A stretch of 40,155 nucleotides of DNA from Megasphaera sp. UBA5897 (GCA_002431345.1 DJEN01000054.1:1-40155), one strand, 5' to 3'. Shown: positions 1 to 8,204, numbered from the stretch's first letter. Notes: generated by a model from the sequence alone, not told the origin. Numbers and translations are program-made.

Positions 1-480
1 CTGGTTTTCTTTGCCATCTTGATGAATGGTATTTACTTTTTGCCGCGGCATGTCATGCATAATGACGAGCATGCCGTCATCCTTTAGTGCCTTGTTCATT
101 TTTTTGATAAAATCACGGCTGTGCCGGCTGATATGCGGATAAAAATTAAGGCAGATAATGGCGTCGTAGTATTTCTCCGGCAGCGCATATTTCAAAATAT
201 TGCCTTCCGTAAAAGAAACGTGCTGCAAATGGGCAAACTTTTCTTTCGCTTTATCCAGCATTTGCCGCGAATAGTCTAGAGCCTCAACATGACCTGTCTC
301 CCCTACAGCTTCCTGTACATACGGAATCAGCACGCCGGTACCGCAGCCAACATCCAATACACGGCTTCCCGGCTTTATTTGTATCAGCTGCAGCAACGCC
401 TGCAGCACCTTTTTATTCTCTTTGCGGTCCCGGTCCCACGTTGGAGCATAATTTTCAAAAAAAACATGTTCTTTATCCAT
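1..480 (-). CDS. Class I SAM-dependent methyltransferase, 3'-truncated by window edge
   Basis: Translating the minus strand from the ATG at 480 gives an open frame running off the window start (160 codons visible). It has a Rossmann methyltransferase motif I, VLDVGCGTG, near residues 41-49, an acidic residue after strand 2 (EALDYS) and a motif IV-like segment (YDAIICLNFYPHI). This is the layout of the UbiE/Methyltransf_11 families that transfer a methyl group from S-adenosylmethionine. The substrate cannot be told from the sequence, and the C-terminus is missing. It is transcribed in the same direction as the metNIQ operon upstream, but a strong terminator separates them. Confidence 0.8.
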   Translation of the reverse strand, partial: MDKEHVFFENYAPTWDRDRKENKKVLQALLQLIQIKPGSRVLDVGCGTGVLIPYVQEAVGETGHVEALDYSRQMLDKAKEKFAHLQHVSFTEGNILKYALPEKYYDAIICLNFYPHISRHSRDFIKKMNKALKDDGMLVIMHDMPRQKVNTIHQDGKENQ

Positions 481-546
481 TTCGTTCCCAGCCTTCGTAT
501 ATGCTTTTCCTTTATTGTACTTATTTAAGTCGGTTTTGACAAATAC

Positions 547-591
547 AAAAAAACAGCCTCGCTCCCAAACCATTTTGGGTCGCAGAGGCTG
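547..591 (-). terminator. Rho-independent terminator after metQ
   Basis: Arms at 554-560 and 585-591 (CAGCCTC/GAGGCTG) with an inner CCCAAA/TTTGGG pairing form a hairpin followed on the minus strand by a run of T. It closes the metNIQ operon and insulates the methyltransferase gene. Confidence 0.85.
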
Positions 592-609
592 CTTGTCTGT
601 ACACAGGTA

Positions 610-1443
610 TTATTTATCTTCCGGTACGAACCACAATCCGTTATTGTTTTCTTGCATGTATTTTTTAAATTCGTCAGAATGGTACGCGGCCACAATATCT
701 TTAGCCCATTGTGCATCTTTATTTTTATCTTCTACTACAAGCTGCAGCAATAAATGCGGCAAAATATCTTCTTTAGCCAAAGCAGTCGCCGGGTCAATCT
801 TGGCGTTATATACAATAGAACCGGTAATAACGATAAAATCAAAATCGTTGCGTACACCTGGAATCGTCAACGATTTCATTTCCGTAAATTTCAGATGATG
901 CGGATTTTCTACAATATCCTGCTGTGTTACAGTAGACAAATCTTTATCCGGATTTAATTTAATCCAGCCAATTTTCTGCAGCAGTGCATAGGCTCGCGCC
1001 GTATTGGCTGCATCGTTTGGAACTGCTACGCTGTCGCCGTCAGCTACTTGATCCAAGGATGTTTTAGAACCAGCGTATATGCCGGCCGGAACTGTCGGTA
1101 TTGGTGTCAGCGCTACCAAATGGCCGCCTTGTTTTTCGTTAAAGTTTTCCATGTAAGCGGTATGCTGTTCAACGTTAAAATCTACTTCGCCTTCGTTTAA
1201 CGCTACATCAGCCTGCAGTAATTCAGACATGTCTTTGCCTGTCACTTTGTAGCCTTTCTTTTCCAATATCGGTTTAATACCTTTTTCAAACAAATCAGAA
1301 TACGGTCCCTGCGATTTACTGTAGGTCAATTCTTTTTTATCCCCAGTATTTGCAGAGTTGCTGCCGCATCCCACCAATGCTACAGCTCCTACGATCAATG
1401 CCAACGCCAATACACTTGCTTTTTTCCATTTTCCTAACTTCAT
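610..1443 (-). CDS. metQ: MetQ/NlpA-family substrate-binding lipoprotein, divergent
   Basis: This 277-residue NlpA-family protein has a lipoprotein signal peptide with lipobox LVGC (Cys26), so it should be anchored outside the cytoplasmic membrane and feed the MetN-MetI permease encoded directly upstream. It keeps family landmarks such as VAVPNDAANTARAYALLQ around residues 137-155. It lacks the GATAGPHAE-type N-terminal strand seen in the other MetQ proteins of this window and has SKSQGPYSDLF instead; the usual QLPRSLDD-type segment is replaced by SLTIPGVRNDFDF. The ligand therefore may not be methionine. The cysteine-type T-box of the operon makes cystine, cysteine or an acylated derivative a plausible substrate (inference). 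A GGGGG ribosome site precedes the ATG by nine bases. Confidence 0.88.
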   Translation of the reverse strand: MKLGKWKKASVLALALIVGAVALVGCGSNSANTGDKKELTYSKSQGPYSDLFEKGIKPILEKKGYKVTGKDMSELLQADVALNEGEVDFNVEQHTAYMENFNEKQGGHLVALTPIPTVPAGIYAGSKTSLDQVADGDSVAVPNDAANTARAYALLQKIGWIKLNPDKDLSTVTQQDIVENPHHLKFTEMKSLTIPGVRNDFDFIVITGSIVYNAKIDPATALAKEDILPHLLLQLVVEDKNKDAQWAKDIVAAYHSDEFKKYMQENNNGLWFVPEDK

Positions 1444-1475
1444 TGTTTTATCCCCCTGCCTAATTGTAATATAGT

Positions 1476-2138
1476 TTAATGATTTCGCGTTTTATACGCA
1501 AAATAATTGCCAATAGATTGAATGATTTGTACAAAAATAACTAAAATAATAACCGTAAACAGCATCAGCGGCGTATTTAGCCGTTCATACCCATAGGTCA
1601 GCGCCAAATCACCAACACCGCCGGCGCCAATGACGCCAGCCATAGCTGTTGCGCCAATCAATCCAATGGTGCCTGTCGTAATCGACAAGATAAGCGAACC
1701 TTTGGCTTCTGGAAGCAGAAAATACCAAATAATTTCAAAATAGGAAGCCCCCATCGACTGCGCCGCTTCAATAATGCCCTTGCTGACTTCCAATATGGAA
1801 TTTTCAAAAAGACGCGTTAAGTACGGCGCGATAAAAATGACCAGCGGCACTAAAGCAGCTGTCGTTCCAATCCGCGTACCGACAATCATTTTTGTCAGCG
1901 GCAAAATAAACACCATCAAGATAATAAACGGCACGCTGCGGATAATGTTTATTACTGTATTCAGTGCCATAAATATCGGCTTGTTTTTTAAAATACCGTC
2001 TGAATTGGTCAGGACCAATACAACAGACATAATAATCGCCAGCACCGTGCCGATACACAACGATACAAACACCATATATACAGTTTGTTCTGCTGCCAAT
2101 ATAATTTGTGACATTGGCACTCCTAACGTAGCTTCCAT
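1476..2138 (-). CDS. metI: MetI-type ABC transporter permease
   Basis: This 220-residue inner-membrane permease has about five hydrophobic segments and the ABC permease EAA loop (EAAQSMGASYFEIIWYFLLP) near residue 125, which docks on MetN. I chose the ATG at 2138: it overlaps the metN stop codon as TGATG and has AGGAGG ten bases upstream. An in-frame ATG at 2159 would add seven residues but lacks a ribosome site. The length matches the family (about 217-222 residues). Translational coupling with metN and the downstream metQ makes a complete importer. Family assignment is secure; substrate is inferred from the regulatory leader. Confidence 0.93.
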   Translation of the reverse strand: MEATLGVPMSQIILAAEQTVYMVFVSLCIGTVLAIIMSVVLVLTNSDGILKNKPIFMALNTVINIIRSVPFIILMVFILPLTKMIVGTRIGTTAALVPLVIFIAPYLTRLFENSILEVSKGIIEAAQSMGASYFEIIWYFLLPEAKGSLILSITTGTIGLIGATAMAGVIGAGGVGDLALTYGYERLNTPLMLFTVIILVIFVQIIQSIGNYFAYKTRNH

Positions 2139-3160
2139 CAAATCATTACCTCCTGCCATTGCAATCCTTTACTGTCGATATAATCCATGACGTGCTGAAT
2201 CGCCGTATCCGTGCCAATAATCTGTATGATAAAAATACCAAGCACATGTTTTTGCAGTTCATTGACAGAAGCAAACAATACATTCGTTTGTACATCAAAG
2301 GTTTGATTGATTTCATACAACACATTGTCCGTTGCTTTATCTCCCAAGAACCGTACTTTGACGATTTTATAATTTTCTTTTTGCGCACGTATTTTTTCTA
2401 TGACCGTATTGGGAATCGTATCGGGAATAACAGACTGAATAAACCGTTTTGTAATATCCTGCTGCGGATTGCTGAATACATCCAGCACGGAACCGTGTTC
2501 TACAACCTGTCCATGTTCCATAACGGCTACTTTATTGCAAATGCGCTGAATAACTTGAATTTCATGTGTAACAATCAAGATGGTAATATGTAATTCTTTA
2601 TTGATTCGTTCCAGCAACTGCAAAATATTGTCCGTTGTTTCTGGATCTAACGCACTCGTCGCTTCATCACACAACAGAATCGATGGATTGGTTGCCAACG
2701 CTCTGGCAATGCCGACGCGCTGCTTTTGTCCCCCTGACAACTGTCCCGGATAGACATCCGCTTTGTCTTCCAAATTGACAAACTGCAGCAGCTTCATGAC
2801 AGTATTGCGAATTTGTACTGCATCTGCCTTGTTCAGCCGCAGCGGAATGGCTATATTATCGTACACGGACTTTGATTCCAGCAAGTTAAACTGTTGGAAG
2901 ACCATGCCGATTTTTTTGCGTACGCCGCGCAGTTCCTTATGAGAAAGGGTATCTATATTTTTTCCATCAATTTCCACATGGCCTGTTGTCGGTACTTCCA
3001 AAGCATTAACCATTCGCAGCAAGGTCGATTTTCCGGCACCGCTAAAGCCGATAATGCCGAATACGTCACCGTCGTCAATCGTCAGAGAAACATGGTTCAG
3101 CGCATGTATCGTGTCTTTTTTCGTTTGAAATGTCTTGCTAATATCCATGAATTGAATCAT
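2138..3160 (-). CDS. metN: MetN-type ABC transporter ATPase with NIL domain
   Basis: This 340-residue ATPase powers the MetI permease. Walker A is GFSGAGKST (residues 38-46), the signature is LSGGQKQR near 139, and Walker B is ILLCDEATSALDP near 163. The C-terminal 80 residues resemble the NIL (ACT-like) regulatory domain that in E. coli MetN binds methionine and mediates trans-inhibition. The start codon overlaps the upstream amidohydrolase stop as TAATG, with AAGGAG inside that gene, so the two are translationally coupled. Confidence 0.95.
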   Translation of the reverse strand: MIQFMDISKTFQTKKDTIHALNHVSLTIDDGDVFGIIGFSGAGKSTLLRMVNALEVPTTGHVEIDGKNIDTLSHKELRGVRKKIGMVFQQFNLLESKSVYDNIAIPLRLNKADAVQIRNTVMKLLQFVNLEDKADVYPGQLSGGQKQRVGIARALATNPSILLCDEATSALDPETTDNILQLLERINKELHITILIVTHEIQVIQRICNKVAVMEHGQVVEHGSVLDVFSNPQQDITKRFIQSVIPDTIPNTVIEKIRAQKENYKIVKVRFLGDKATDNVLYEINQTFDVQTNVLFASVNELQKHVLGIFIIQIIGTDTAIQHVMDYIDSKGLQWQEVMI

Positions 3161-4314
3161 TATGCCTGCTCCTTATCATTCTGCAGTTTCTGCACGGCCT
3201 GTACTGCCAAATCAGCCATATACGAGGCTGCCGGATATAATGCCGCCGGATCTACTTTAAATTTTGGATTATGGTTGGGATATGATAATCCTGTGCCTAC
3301 TTGAACAAAATATCCTTTTACCTTTTCGAAATAAAAGGCAAAATCTTCTCCGCCCAAAGACGGTTCCATAGGTGCTGTTTCAAAACGATGTTCTTGCGCA
3401 ACTTGTTTTGCCAAAACACCCCAAGATGCATCATTCGCTAAGGCCGGCGGACCTGGTTTCCAAGTAATCGCCGCGTGCGCCCCATAAGTTTGCGCAATAG
3501 ACTGCGCTATATCTTCTACTCGGTTCTTAATCACGATGCGTTCTTGTTTTGTCATCGTCCGCGTCGTACCTTCCACCAATGTACTCTTCGGGATAACGTT
3601 CCAATTATGACCGCCTTCAATATGCGTCACGCTAACCAAGTTCGCCGCAAAGGGATCCATATTACGGCTGACAACCGTCTGTACTGCTCCTACAAAAGCT
3701 GACGCAGCAACAATGGAATCAACCCCTTTATTAGGATGTGCTGCATGCACGCCTTTGCCTTCAAACACAATCTGAAACGCATCGACGGCTGCCATGGCCG
3801 GTCCATCAATAAATCCCATCTTGCCTACTTCCAAAAGCGGTGTGCAGTGCATGCCAAATATGGCGTCTACATCATCAATAATGCCTGTTTCTATAATTTT
3901 CAAAGCCCCGCTGGGTCCTTCTTCTCCCGGCTGGAAAATTACGCGAATGGTACCATGGATTTCCTGTTCCCGCTGCTTGAGCAGATAGGCAGCTCCCAGA
4001 ATAGCGGAAATATGAAAATCATGTCCGCAGGCGTGCATGCAGCCTGGCTGTTCCGACCGATAGGCTACATCGGCTTCTTCTGTAACCGGCAAGGCATCTA
4101 TATCACAGCGAATAGCCGTAATCGGATGGCTGCCGGAACCAAATTCTGCTACTAACCCCGTTTCCAGCGGCAGATGTAAGATGCGAATCCCGGCTTCTTC
4201 CAAATCCTGTCGAATCCGGCTGGTCGTATTGTATTCTTTAAATGAAAGTTCCGGATGTTTGTGAAACCAATAAAACTCATTGGTAATCTTTTCTTTTATG
4301 CATTGTTCATCCAC
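3160..4314 (-). CDS. M20 family amidohydrolase/deacylase, first gene of metNIQ operon
   Basis: This 384-residue M20D-type metallohydrolase (hippurate hydrolase/N-acyl-amino-acid deacylase group) should act in the cytoplasm. Metal-ligand motifs are CDIDALPV, HACGHDFH near residues 93-100, GEEGPSG near 131, HCTPL near 156 and the C-terminal SLGGEDFAFYF. The start is GTG at 4314, nine bases after GGGGG. It is the first structural gene after a cysteine-type T-box and overlaps metN, so it probably releases an amino acid from an acylated precursor brought in by this transporter. B. subtilis YxeP, a deacetylase in a cysteine-salvage operon, is a functional analogue (family knowledge). The exact acyl substrate is unknown. 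Confidence 0.88.
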   Translation of the reverse strand: MDEQCIKEKITNEFYWFHKHPELSFKEYNTTSRIRQDLEEAGIRILHLPLETGLVAEFGSGSHPITAIRCDIDALPVTEEADVAYRSEQPGCMHACGHDFHISAILGAAYLLKQREQEIHGTIRVIFQPGEEGPSGALKIIETGIIDDVDAIFGMHCTPLLEVGKMGFIDGPAMAAVDAFQIVFEGKGVHAAHPNKGVDSIVAASAFVGAVQTVVSRNMDPFAANLVSVTHIEGGHNWNVIPKSTLVEGTTRTMTKQERIVIKNRVEDIAQSIAQTYGAHAAITWKPGPPALANDASWGVLAKQVAQEHRFETAPMEPSLGGEDFAFYFEKVKGYFVQVGTGLSYPNHNPKFKVDPAALYPAASYMADLAVQAVQKLQNDKEQA

Positions 4315-4335
4315 GTCAAAATTCCCCCATCTCCG

Positions 4336-4368
4336 TTTATTAGTATACTAAATCGGTATACTAATAAA
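4336..4368. promoter_or_regulatory. Tandem palindromic operator-like site
   Basis: Thirteen-base arms at 4336-4348 and 4356-4368 form an inverted repeat around a seven-base spacer. Inside is a perfect 12-bp palindrome TTAGTATACTAA (4340-4351) and a second close copy (GGTATACTAA, 4355-4364), so GTATACTAA occurs twice as a direct repeat. It lies between the T-box terminator and the amidohydrolase start, on the transcribed side. It may be a repressor operator or a hairpin in the mRNA leader; no regulator is assigned. Confidence 0.5.
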
Positions 4369-4411
4369 TAATATCACTCTTGTGTTTTATTCTTTGTATA
4401 CAAAAATATAC

Positions 4412-4670
4412 AAAAAAAACCATCCTCTCCCTGACAGAGACGATGGCTCGCGGTTCCACTCTGTTTACAGCTTGCTTTAGACACGGCAAACTGTATCTCT
4501 AGCCCCTGTAACGTGGGGAATACGTAACGGCATACTGAAAATTCCGCCGTTCTGCTCGCAAAGGCATTCCAACAAAAATGTACTGCGGCACAGGCTTTCA
4601 GCTCACAGCCCGCACTCTCTGAACGCTTCATTTTTGTGTACTTAGTTTGGTCATCGCATTTCAAATGTTT
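4412..4670 (-). promoter_or_regulatory. T-box riboswitch, cysteine-type (UGC specifier)
   Basis: On the minus strand the leader shows the T-box core AGUGGAACCGCGAG (complement of 4447-4460) followed by a terminator hairpin (arms at 4420-4430 and 4436-4446) and eight T. Stem I has the AGAGAG element, a 9-bp helix (ACAAAAATG/CATTTTTGT) and a loop-E pair AGUA (4639-4642)/GAA (4567-4569). The triplet after GAA is UGC (4564-4566). The antiterminator bulge is UGGA (4455-4458), complementary to a tRNA ending in U73-CCA, which tRNA-Cys has. Together these favour tRNA-Cys. Counting one spacer base after GAA would instead give GCC (Ala), but tRNA-Ala has A73. Uncharged tRNA-Cys should permit read-through into the amidohydrolase-metNIQ operon. 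Confidence 0.88.
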
Positions 4671-4676
4671 ACGCAT

Positions 4677-4705
4677 ATGGTACTCTTTTCGCATTATTTT
4701 GTCAA
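4677..4705 (-). promoter_or_regulatory. Sigma-A type promoter of the T-box/metNIQ operon
   Basis: A perfect -35 TTGACA (complement of 4700-4705) is followed after 17 bases by TACCAT (4677-4682, four of six matches). It sits directly before the T-box stem I. Confidence 0.75.
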
Positions 4706-4919
4706 GGCTTTTTTTAGAATTTTATCTTGTATTTTTTTGCATGCAGATACGATAATTTACGAATTTTTATTCTGCCGCACCGTGCGTAGTTGCCATTTTC
4801 TCCCGTGATTTTTTCGGCAGCACATCCTCTCTTTCCTTTATTTTTGGTATACTATACATAACACACAAGACGTACTAGCAACAATACATATCGCTAATTT
4901 CCGGGAAGAAGGGGTTGTT

Positions 4920-6266
4920 ATGTCTAGCAAGAAACGTATTTTTTATTCTATCTGCTTAATCAGTTTTACGGGGTCATTTCTCTCTACAGCGCTTAACATT
5001 GCCATTCCCAGCATGGCTGCGGATTTTGACGTCATGCCGGATAAATTAACGTGGGTAGTTACAGTATTTCTTATCGCTTCGGTTGCGTTTCTCCTGCCGT
5101 TTGGCAAAGTTTCCGATATTTACGGACGCAGGCGCACGTATATGACAGCCCTTGCCGGTTTTGGCATCTCTACCCTGCTTACTGCATTGGCGCCGACACT
5201 GCCCATGCTTTTAATTCTCCGCATCATCCAAGGAATGTTCTTGGCTGCCATCTATGTATCGTATATGCCCCTGCTGCTGACGACAACAGATGAAACCTGC
5301 CAAGGCCGGATTTTAGGCGTCACCGTTTCCCTCACCTATTTAGGACTTTCCTTGGGACCGGTTCTCGGCGGCATACTGAGTCAATTTGCCGGCTGGCGAT
5401 GTATCTTTGTGATTCCGGCAATGTTGACGTTTGCCGCATATTATCTCATGCATCCGGTTCAGGAAGAATGGTATGCCAAAGGCGCCCCTTTTGTAAATAT
5501 GGTCAGTTCAGCCTTATCTGTCAGCGGCATTATCTTCTTTCTTTGGGGACTGTCTTCATATGAAACGAACCGTTTTTTTCTATGGCTCGGTCTGATACTG
5601 CTTATCCTCTTTGTTTTTCATGAAAGCCGCTCGTACCATCCCCTGCTGCCTCTCTTTATCTTCCGCAATATTACATTTTCCATGTCTAATTTGGCAGCCT
5701 TGATTCAATACAGTGCCACCTATGCCATTTCGTTTTTATTGTCTTTATATCTGCAGGTTATTTTAGGCGTTTCTCCTGCCGTATCCGGCTGTATTCTCTT
5801 GGCACAGCCCATCATGATGGCCCTTTTTTCTCCACGAGCCGGTACACTGTCAGACCGCTGTGGTGCCCGTTACATCGCATCATTAGGATTGGGATTAACG
5901 ACGCTGGGCCTGCTGGTATTTGCCATCAGCGATACCATCTCCCTTTGGCTGTTCATCGGCGTACTGCTGCTGATTGGCATCGGTGCCGCTCTCTTTGGCG
6001 CACCTAACAACAGCGCCATCATGAGTGCCGTCAAACCTGCCTATCACGGCATTGCTTCCAGTATGCTTGCGTTGGCACGCAACCTGGGACAGGCTTTCAG
6101 CATGGCCTTCGTCACGCTGATTTTATCGATGCAGCCTGCTGTCTATACTTCGTATGCATCCTTTATCCAGACAGCCATCCACGGCATATTCTTGCTTTTT
6201 GCCGCAGTATGCTTTCTGGCTATATTTGCATCCTTAGCTAGAGGAACACGAAAAAATAAGATATAA
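4920..6266 (+). CDS. MFS drug-exporter-like permease (DHA2-type)
   Basis: This 448-residue polytopic membrane protein belongs to the major facilitator superfamily. It has the loop 2-3 motif A as GKVSDIYGRRR near residue 61 and an antiporter motif C-like LGLSLGPVLGG near 140, both typical of proton-driven drug efflux pumps. It ends after a last hydrophobic segment with a short basic tail. An AAGGGG ribosome site precedes the ATG. A TATACT -10-like element lies at about 4848-4853, embedded in GGTATACTA, the same nine bases found in the operator-like site at 4355-4363. The substrate cannot be predicted. Confidence 0.88.
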   Translation: MSSKKRIFYSICLISFTGSFLSTALNIAIPSMAADFDVMPDKLTWVVTVFLIASVAFLLPFGKVSDIYGRRRTYMTALAGFGISTLLTALAPTLPMLLILRIIQGMFLAAIYVSYMPLLLTTTDETCQGRILGVTVSLTYLGLSLGPVLGGILSQFAGWRCIFVIPAMLTFAAYYLMHPVQEEWYAKGAPFVNMVSSALSVSGIIFFLWGLSSYETNRFFLWLGLILLILFVFHESRSYHPLLPLFIFRNITFSMSNLAALIQYSATYAISFLLSLYLQVILGVSPAVSGCILLAQPIMMALFSPRAGTLSDRCGARYIASLGLGLTTLGLLVFAISDTISLWLFIGVLLLIGIGAALFGAPNNSAIMSAVKPAYHGIASSMLALARNLGQAFSMAFVTLILSMQPAVYTSYASFIQTAIHGIFLLFAAVCFLAIFASLARGTRKNKI

Positions 6267-6309
6267 TACGTATAGAAAGGATACATCCTTTTCAAGGAGG
6301 TTTTACAAC

Positions 6310-6741
6310 ATGAAAAAACAACTCGTCATCGGTATGATTGCCGCCTCTTTATTAGGCTTTGGCGGCGGCATCGCTACAACACAAGCATTCAACTTGGGGT
6401 CTGTTTTAAAGGTCGGCGGCGTGTCCGTTCTCGTCGATAAATTTGGTTCGCAAATCAACGATTTTCTCAACAAACTGCTCATGAAAAACGGCGTAGGAAC
6501 GGATTATGCCACAAAAGTCGTCCCGATTATCAGCGTCGGCAGCGGCAAATACGTCGGGGCAGTTCAAGTCGTCGGGCCCAAAGGCCAAGTTGACAAAGTG
6601 CAGGCCGTCGGCCAGTTAGAAGGAAGCTTTAACAATATTGCCAGAGCTAAGGCATTGATTCCGCTGGCCACTAAAGATGTAACCAATCTCAACCGGGTAC
6701 AAGGCGTCGGCGTATCTGCCATGATTGACTTAAAATTCTAA
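6310..6741 (+). CDS. Small exported protein of unknown function
   Basis: This 143-residue protein has an N-terminal signal peptide (MKKQ, then a Gly/Ala-rich hydrophobic stretch, with likely cleavage after ATTQAF or nearby). The mature part is rich in Val and Gly with no cysteine, for example SVLKVGGVSVLVDKFG, VVGPKGQVDKVQAVGQ and VQGVGVSAMIDLKF, which suggests a small beta-rich periplasmic domain. I do not recognise the family with certainty. An AAGGAGG site precedes the ATG. It follows the MFS gene by 43 bases and could share its transcript; a hairpin closes it. Confidence 0.72.
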   Translation: MKKQLVIGMIAASLLGFGGGIATTQAFNLGSVLKVGGVSVLVDKFGSQINDFLNKLLMKNGVGTDYATKVVPIISVGSGKYVGAVQVVGPKGQVDKVQAVGQLEGSFNNIARAKALIPLATKDVTNLNRVQGVGVSAMIDLKF

Positions 6742-6754
6742 TACCTTCACGAAT

Positions 6755-6805
6755 CCCCCTTTGCGTGGTAGAATAATACCAACGTAACAAAGGGGGTATT
6801 TTTTT
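6755..6805 (+). terminator. Terminator hairpin overlapping the next gene's ribosome site
   Basis: CCCCCTTTG (6755-6763) pairs with CAAAGGGGG (6788-6796), with an inner TGGTA/TACCA pair (6766-6770/6777-6781), followed by a seven-T run. The 3' arm contains the AGGGGG ribosome site of the FAD dehydrogenase and the T run contains its TTG start. Confidence 0.8.
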
Positions 6806-8204
6806 GAAAACGTATCAACCGATTACACCGGAAATCATTGAAAAATTAAAAGACATTACCGGTCCGTCTTATGTAAAAACCGACCGTGATATGCTGCTTC
6901 AGTATCAGACAGACTATGAAACAAATCCAGCGATGTTCCATGTACCGGAAGCCGCCGTTCTTCCTGCCACTGCTGAAGAAATTTCCCAAATTGTAAAACT
7001 TGCCAATGAATACGATTTTCCCATTACAGTCCGCGGCGGCGGCACCAGTCTGGCAGACGGTGCCATTCCTGTCTGCGGCGGGCTGGTTCTCTGCATGGAT
7101 CGACTCAACAAAATCATCGAACTCAATGAAGACGGCATGTATATGACAGTAGAAGCAGGCGTCCGTACTGTTGATTTGCAAAATGCCGCTAAAAAAGCGG
7201 GACTCCTCTATGCCGGCGATCCTTCCAGCGCAGAAAGCTGCTTAATCGGCGGCAACCTGGCTACCAACGCCGGCGGTCTGCGTGCTGTCCGTTACGGAGT
7301 TACGCGCCATCAAGTATATTCTTTGGAAATGGTCACTCCGACAGGCGATATTGTCGAATGCGGCAGCATCCTCAAAAAATGCTCTACAGGCTATGATTTG
7401 GAACAGCTCATTATCGGCAGTGAAGGCACGCTGGGCATTATTACCAAAGTCACAGTCAAATTGATTCCGTTGCCGCCGTACCGCTTTGACGTACTGGCCA
7501 TTTATACAGACCCAAAAAAAGCACTGTACATGGTCCCCAAACTGCTGAAAGCCGGCATCGACCCGACTAGTGTAGAATACATGGATAATTCCTACGTCCG
7601 TGATACAGCCGATTACTGCAAATATTCCGATATGCCGCACTATGAAGACGGCATTTATGTCATCATTACGGTAGAAACATTCCGCGAAGACGAACTGGAC
7701 GCAAAAATGGATTCTGTCTGCACGATTTGCGAAGATTCCGGCGCCGTAGATGTCTTGGAAGCCGATGACCGTATTTGGAATATGCGCCGCAATGTGCAGA
7801 CATCCTGCGAAATGGTCAGCAAAGTATTCCTCACAGATGATGTCGTCGTTCCTGTCCACAAAATCGCTTCTACTATCGAAAAAATCATGGAAATCGGAGA
7901 AAATTATCCCTTCCAAGTCAAAATCAACGCCCATATTGGCGACGGCAATCTGCACATCGTCCTTTGCAAAATGGACATGAGCGACGAAGAATGGAATAAA
8001 AACGTCGAAGAATTTCATCAGCAAGTCTATGCCTATGCGTACAGTGTCGGCGGCCGTCTGGCCGGTGAACACGGCATCGGTGCCAAAAAACTTAAATACA
8101 TGGAAGAATTTACGCCCAATGGTGAATTGGCTGTCATGAAAACCATCAAGCGGGCCATGGACCCCAAGCTGATTCTCAACCCGGGTAAACTCATCGATGC
8201 GTAA
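6804..8204 (+). CDS. FAD-linked lactate/glycolate-type dehydrogenase (GlcD/Dld family)
   Basis: This 466-residue FAD-binding oxidoreductase of the PCMH/VAO fold probably oxidises a 2-hydroxyacid such as D-lactate. FAD-binding elements are VRGGGTSLADGAIP near residue 76, GDPSSAESCLIGGNLATNAG near 137 and GSEGTLGIIT near 206. The C-terminal substrate domain has HIGDGNLH and GEHGIG, whose histidines bind the active-site metal in this family. Megasphaera D-lactate dehydrogenase passes electrons to ETF (established knowledge); no etf genes are in the window. The start is TTG, seven bases after AGGGGG. A paralogue is encoded at 19275-20684. Confidence 0.92.
   Translation: MKTYQPITPEIIEKLKDITGPSYVKTDRDMLLQYQTDYETNPAMFHVPEAAVLPATAEEISQIVKLANEYDFPITVRGGGTSLADGAIPVCGGLVLCMDRLNKIIELNEDGMYMTVEAGVRTVDLQNAAKKAGLLYAGDPSSAESCLIGGNLATNAGGLRAVRYGVTRHQVYSLEMVTPTGDIVECGSILKKCSTGYDLEQLIIGSEGTLGIITKVTVKLIPLPPYRFDVLAIYTDPKKALYMVPKLLKAGIDPTSVEYMDNSYVRDTADYCKYSDMPHYEDGIYVIITVETFREDELDAKMDSVCTICEDSGAVDVLEADDRIWNMRRNVQTSCEMVSKVFLTDDVVVPVHKIASTIEKIMEIGENYPFQVKINAHIGDGNLHIVLCKMDMSDEEWNKNVEEFHQQVYAYAYSVGGRLAGEHGIGAKKLKYMEEFTPNGELAVMKTIKRAMDPKLILNPGKLIDA

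Noticed and set aside
289..957. Several plus-strand frames over the methyltransferase and metQ
   Set aside because: They overlap a terminator and well-supported minus-strand genes, and none has a ribosome site or domain.
4374..4694. Open frame of 106 codons on the minus strand
   Set aside because: It lies wholly inside the T-box leader and crosses its terminator; the RNA structure explains the sequence.
7242..8072. 276-codon frame antisense to the first FAD dehydrogenase
   Set aside because: Its composition is that of a reverse-strand shadow of a codon-biased gene; the sense frame has all family motifs.
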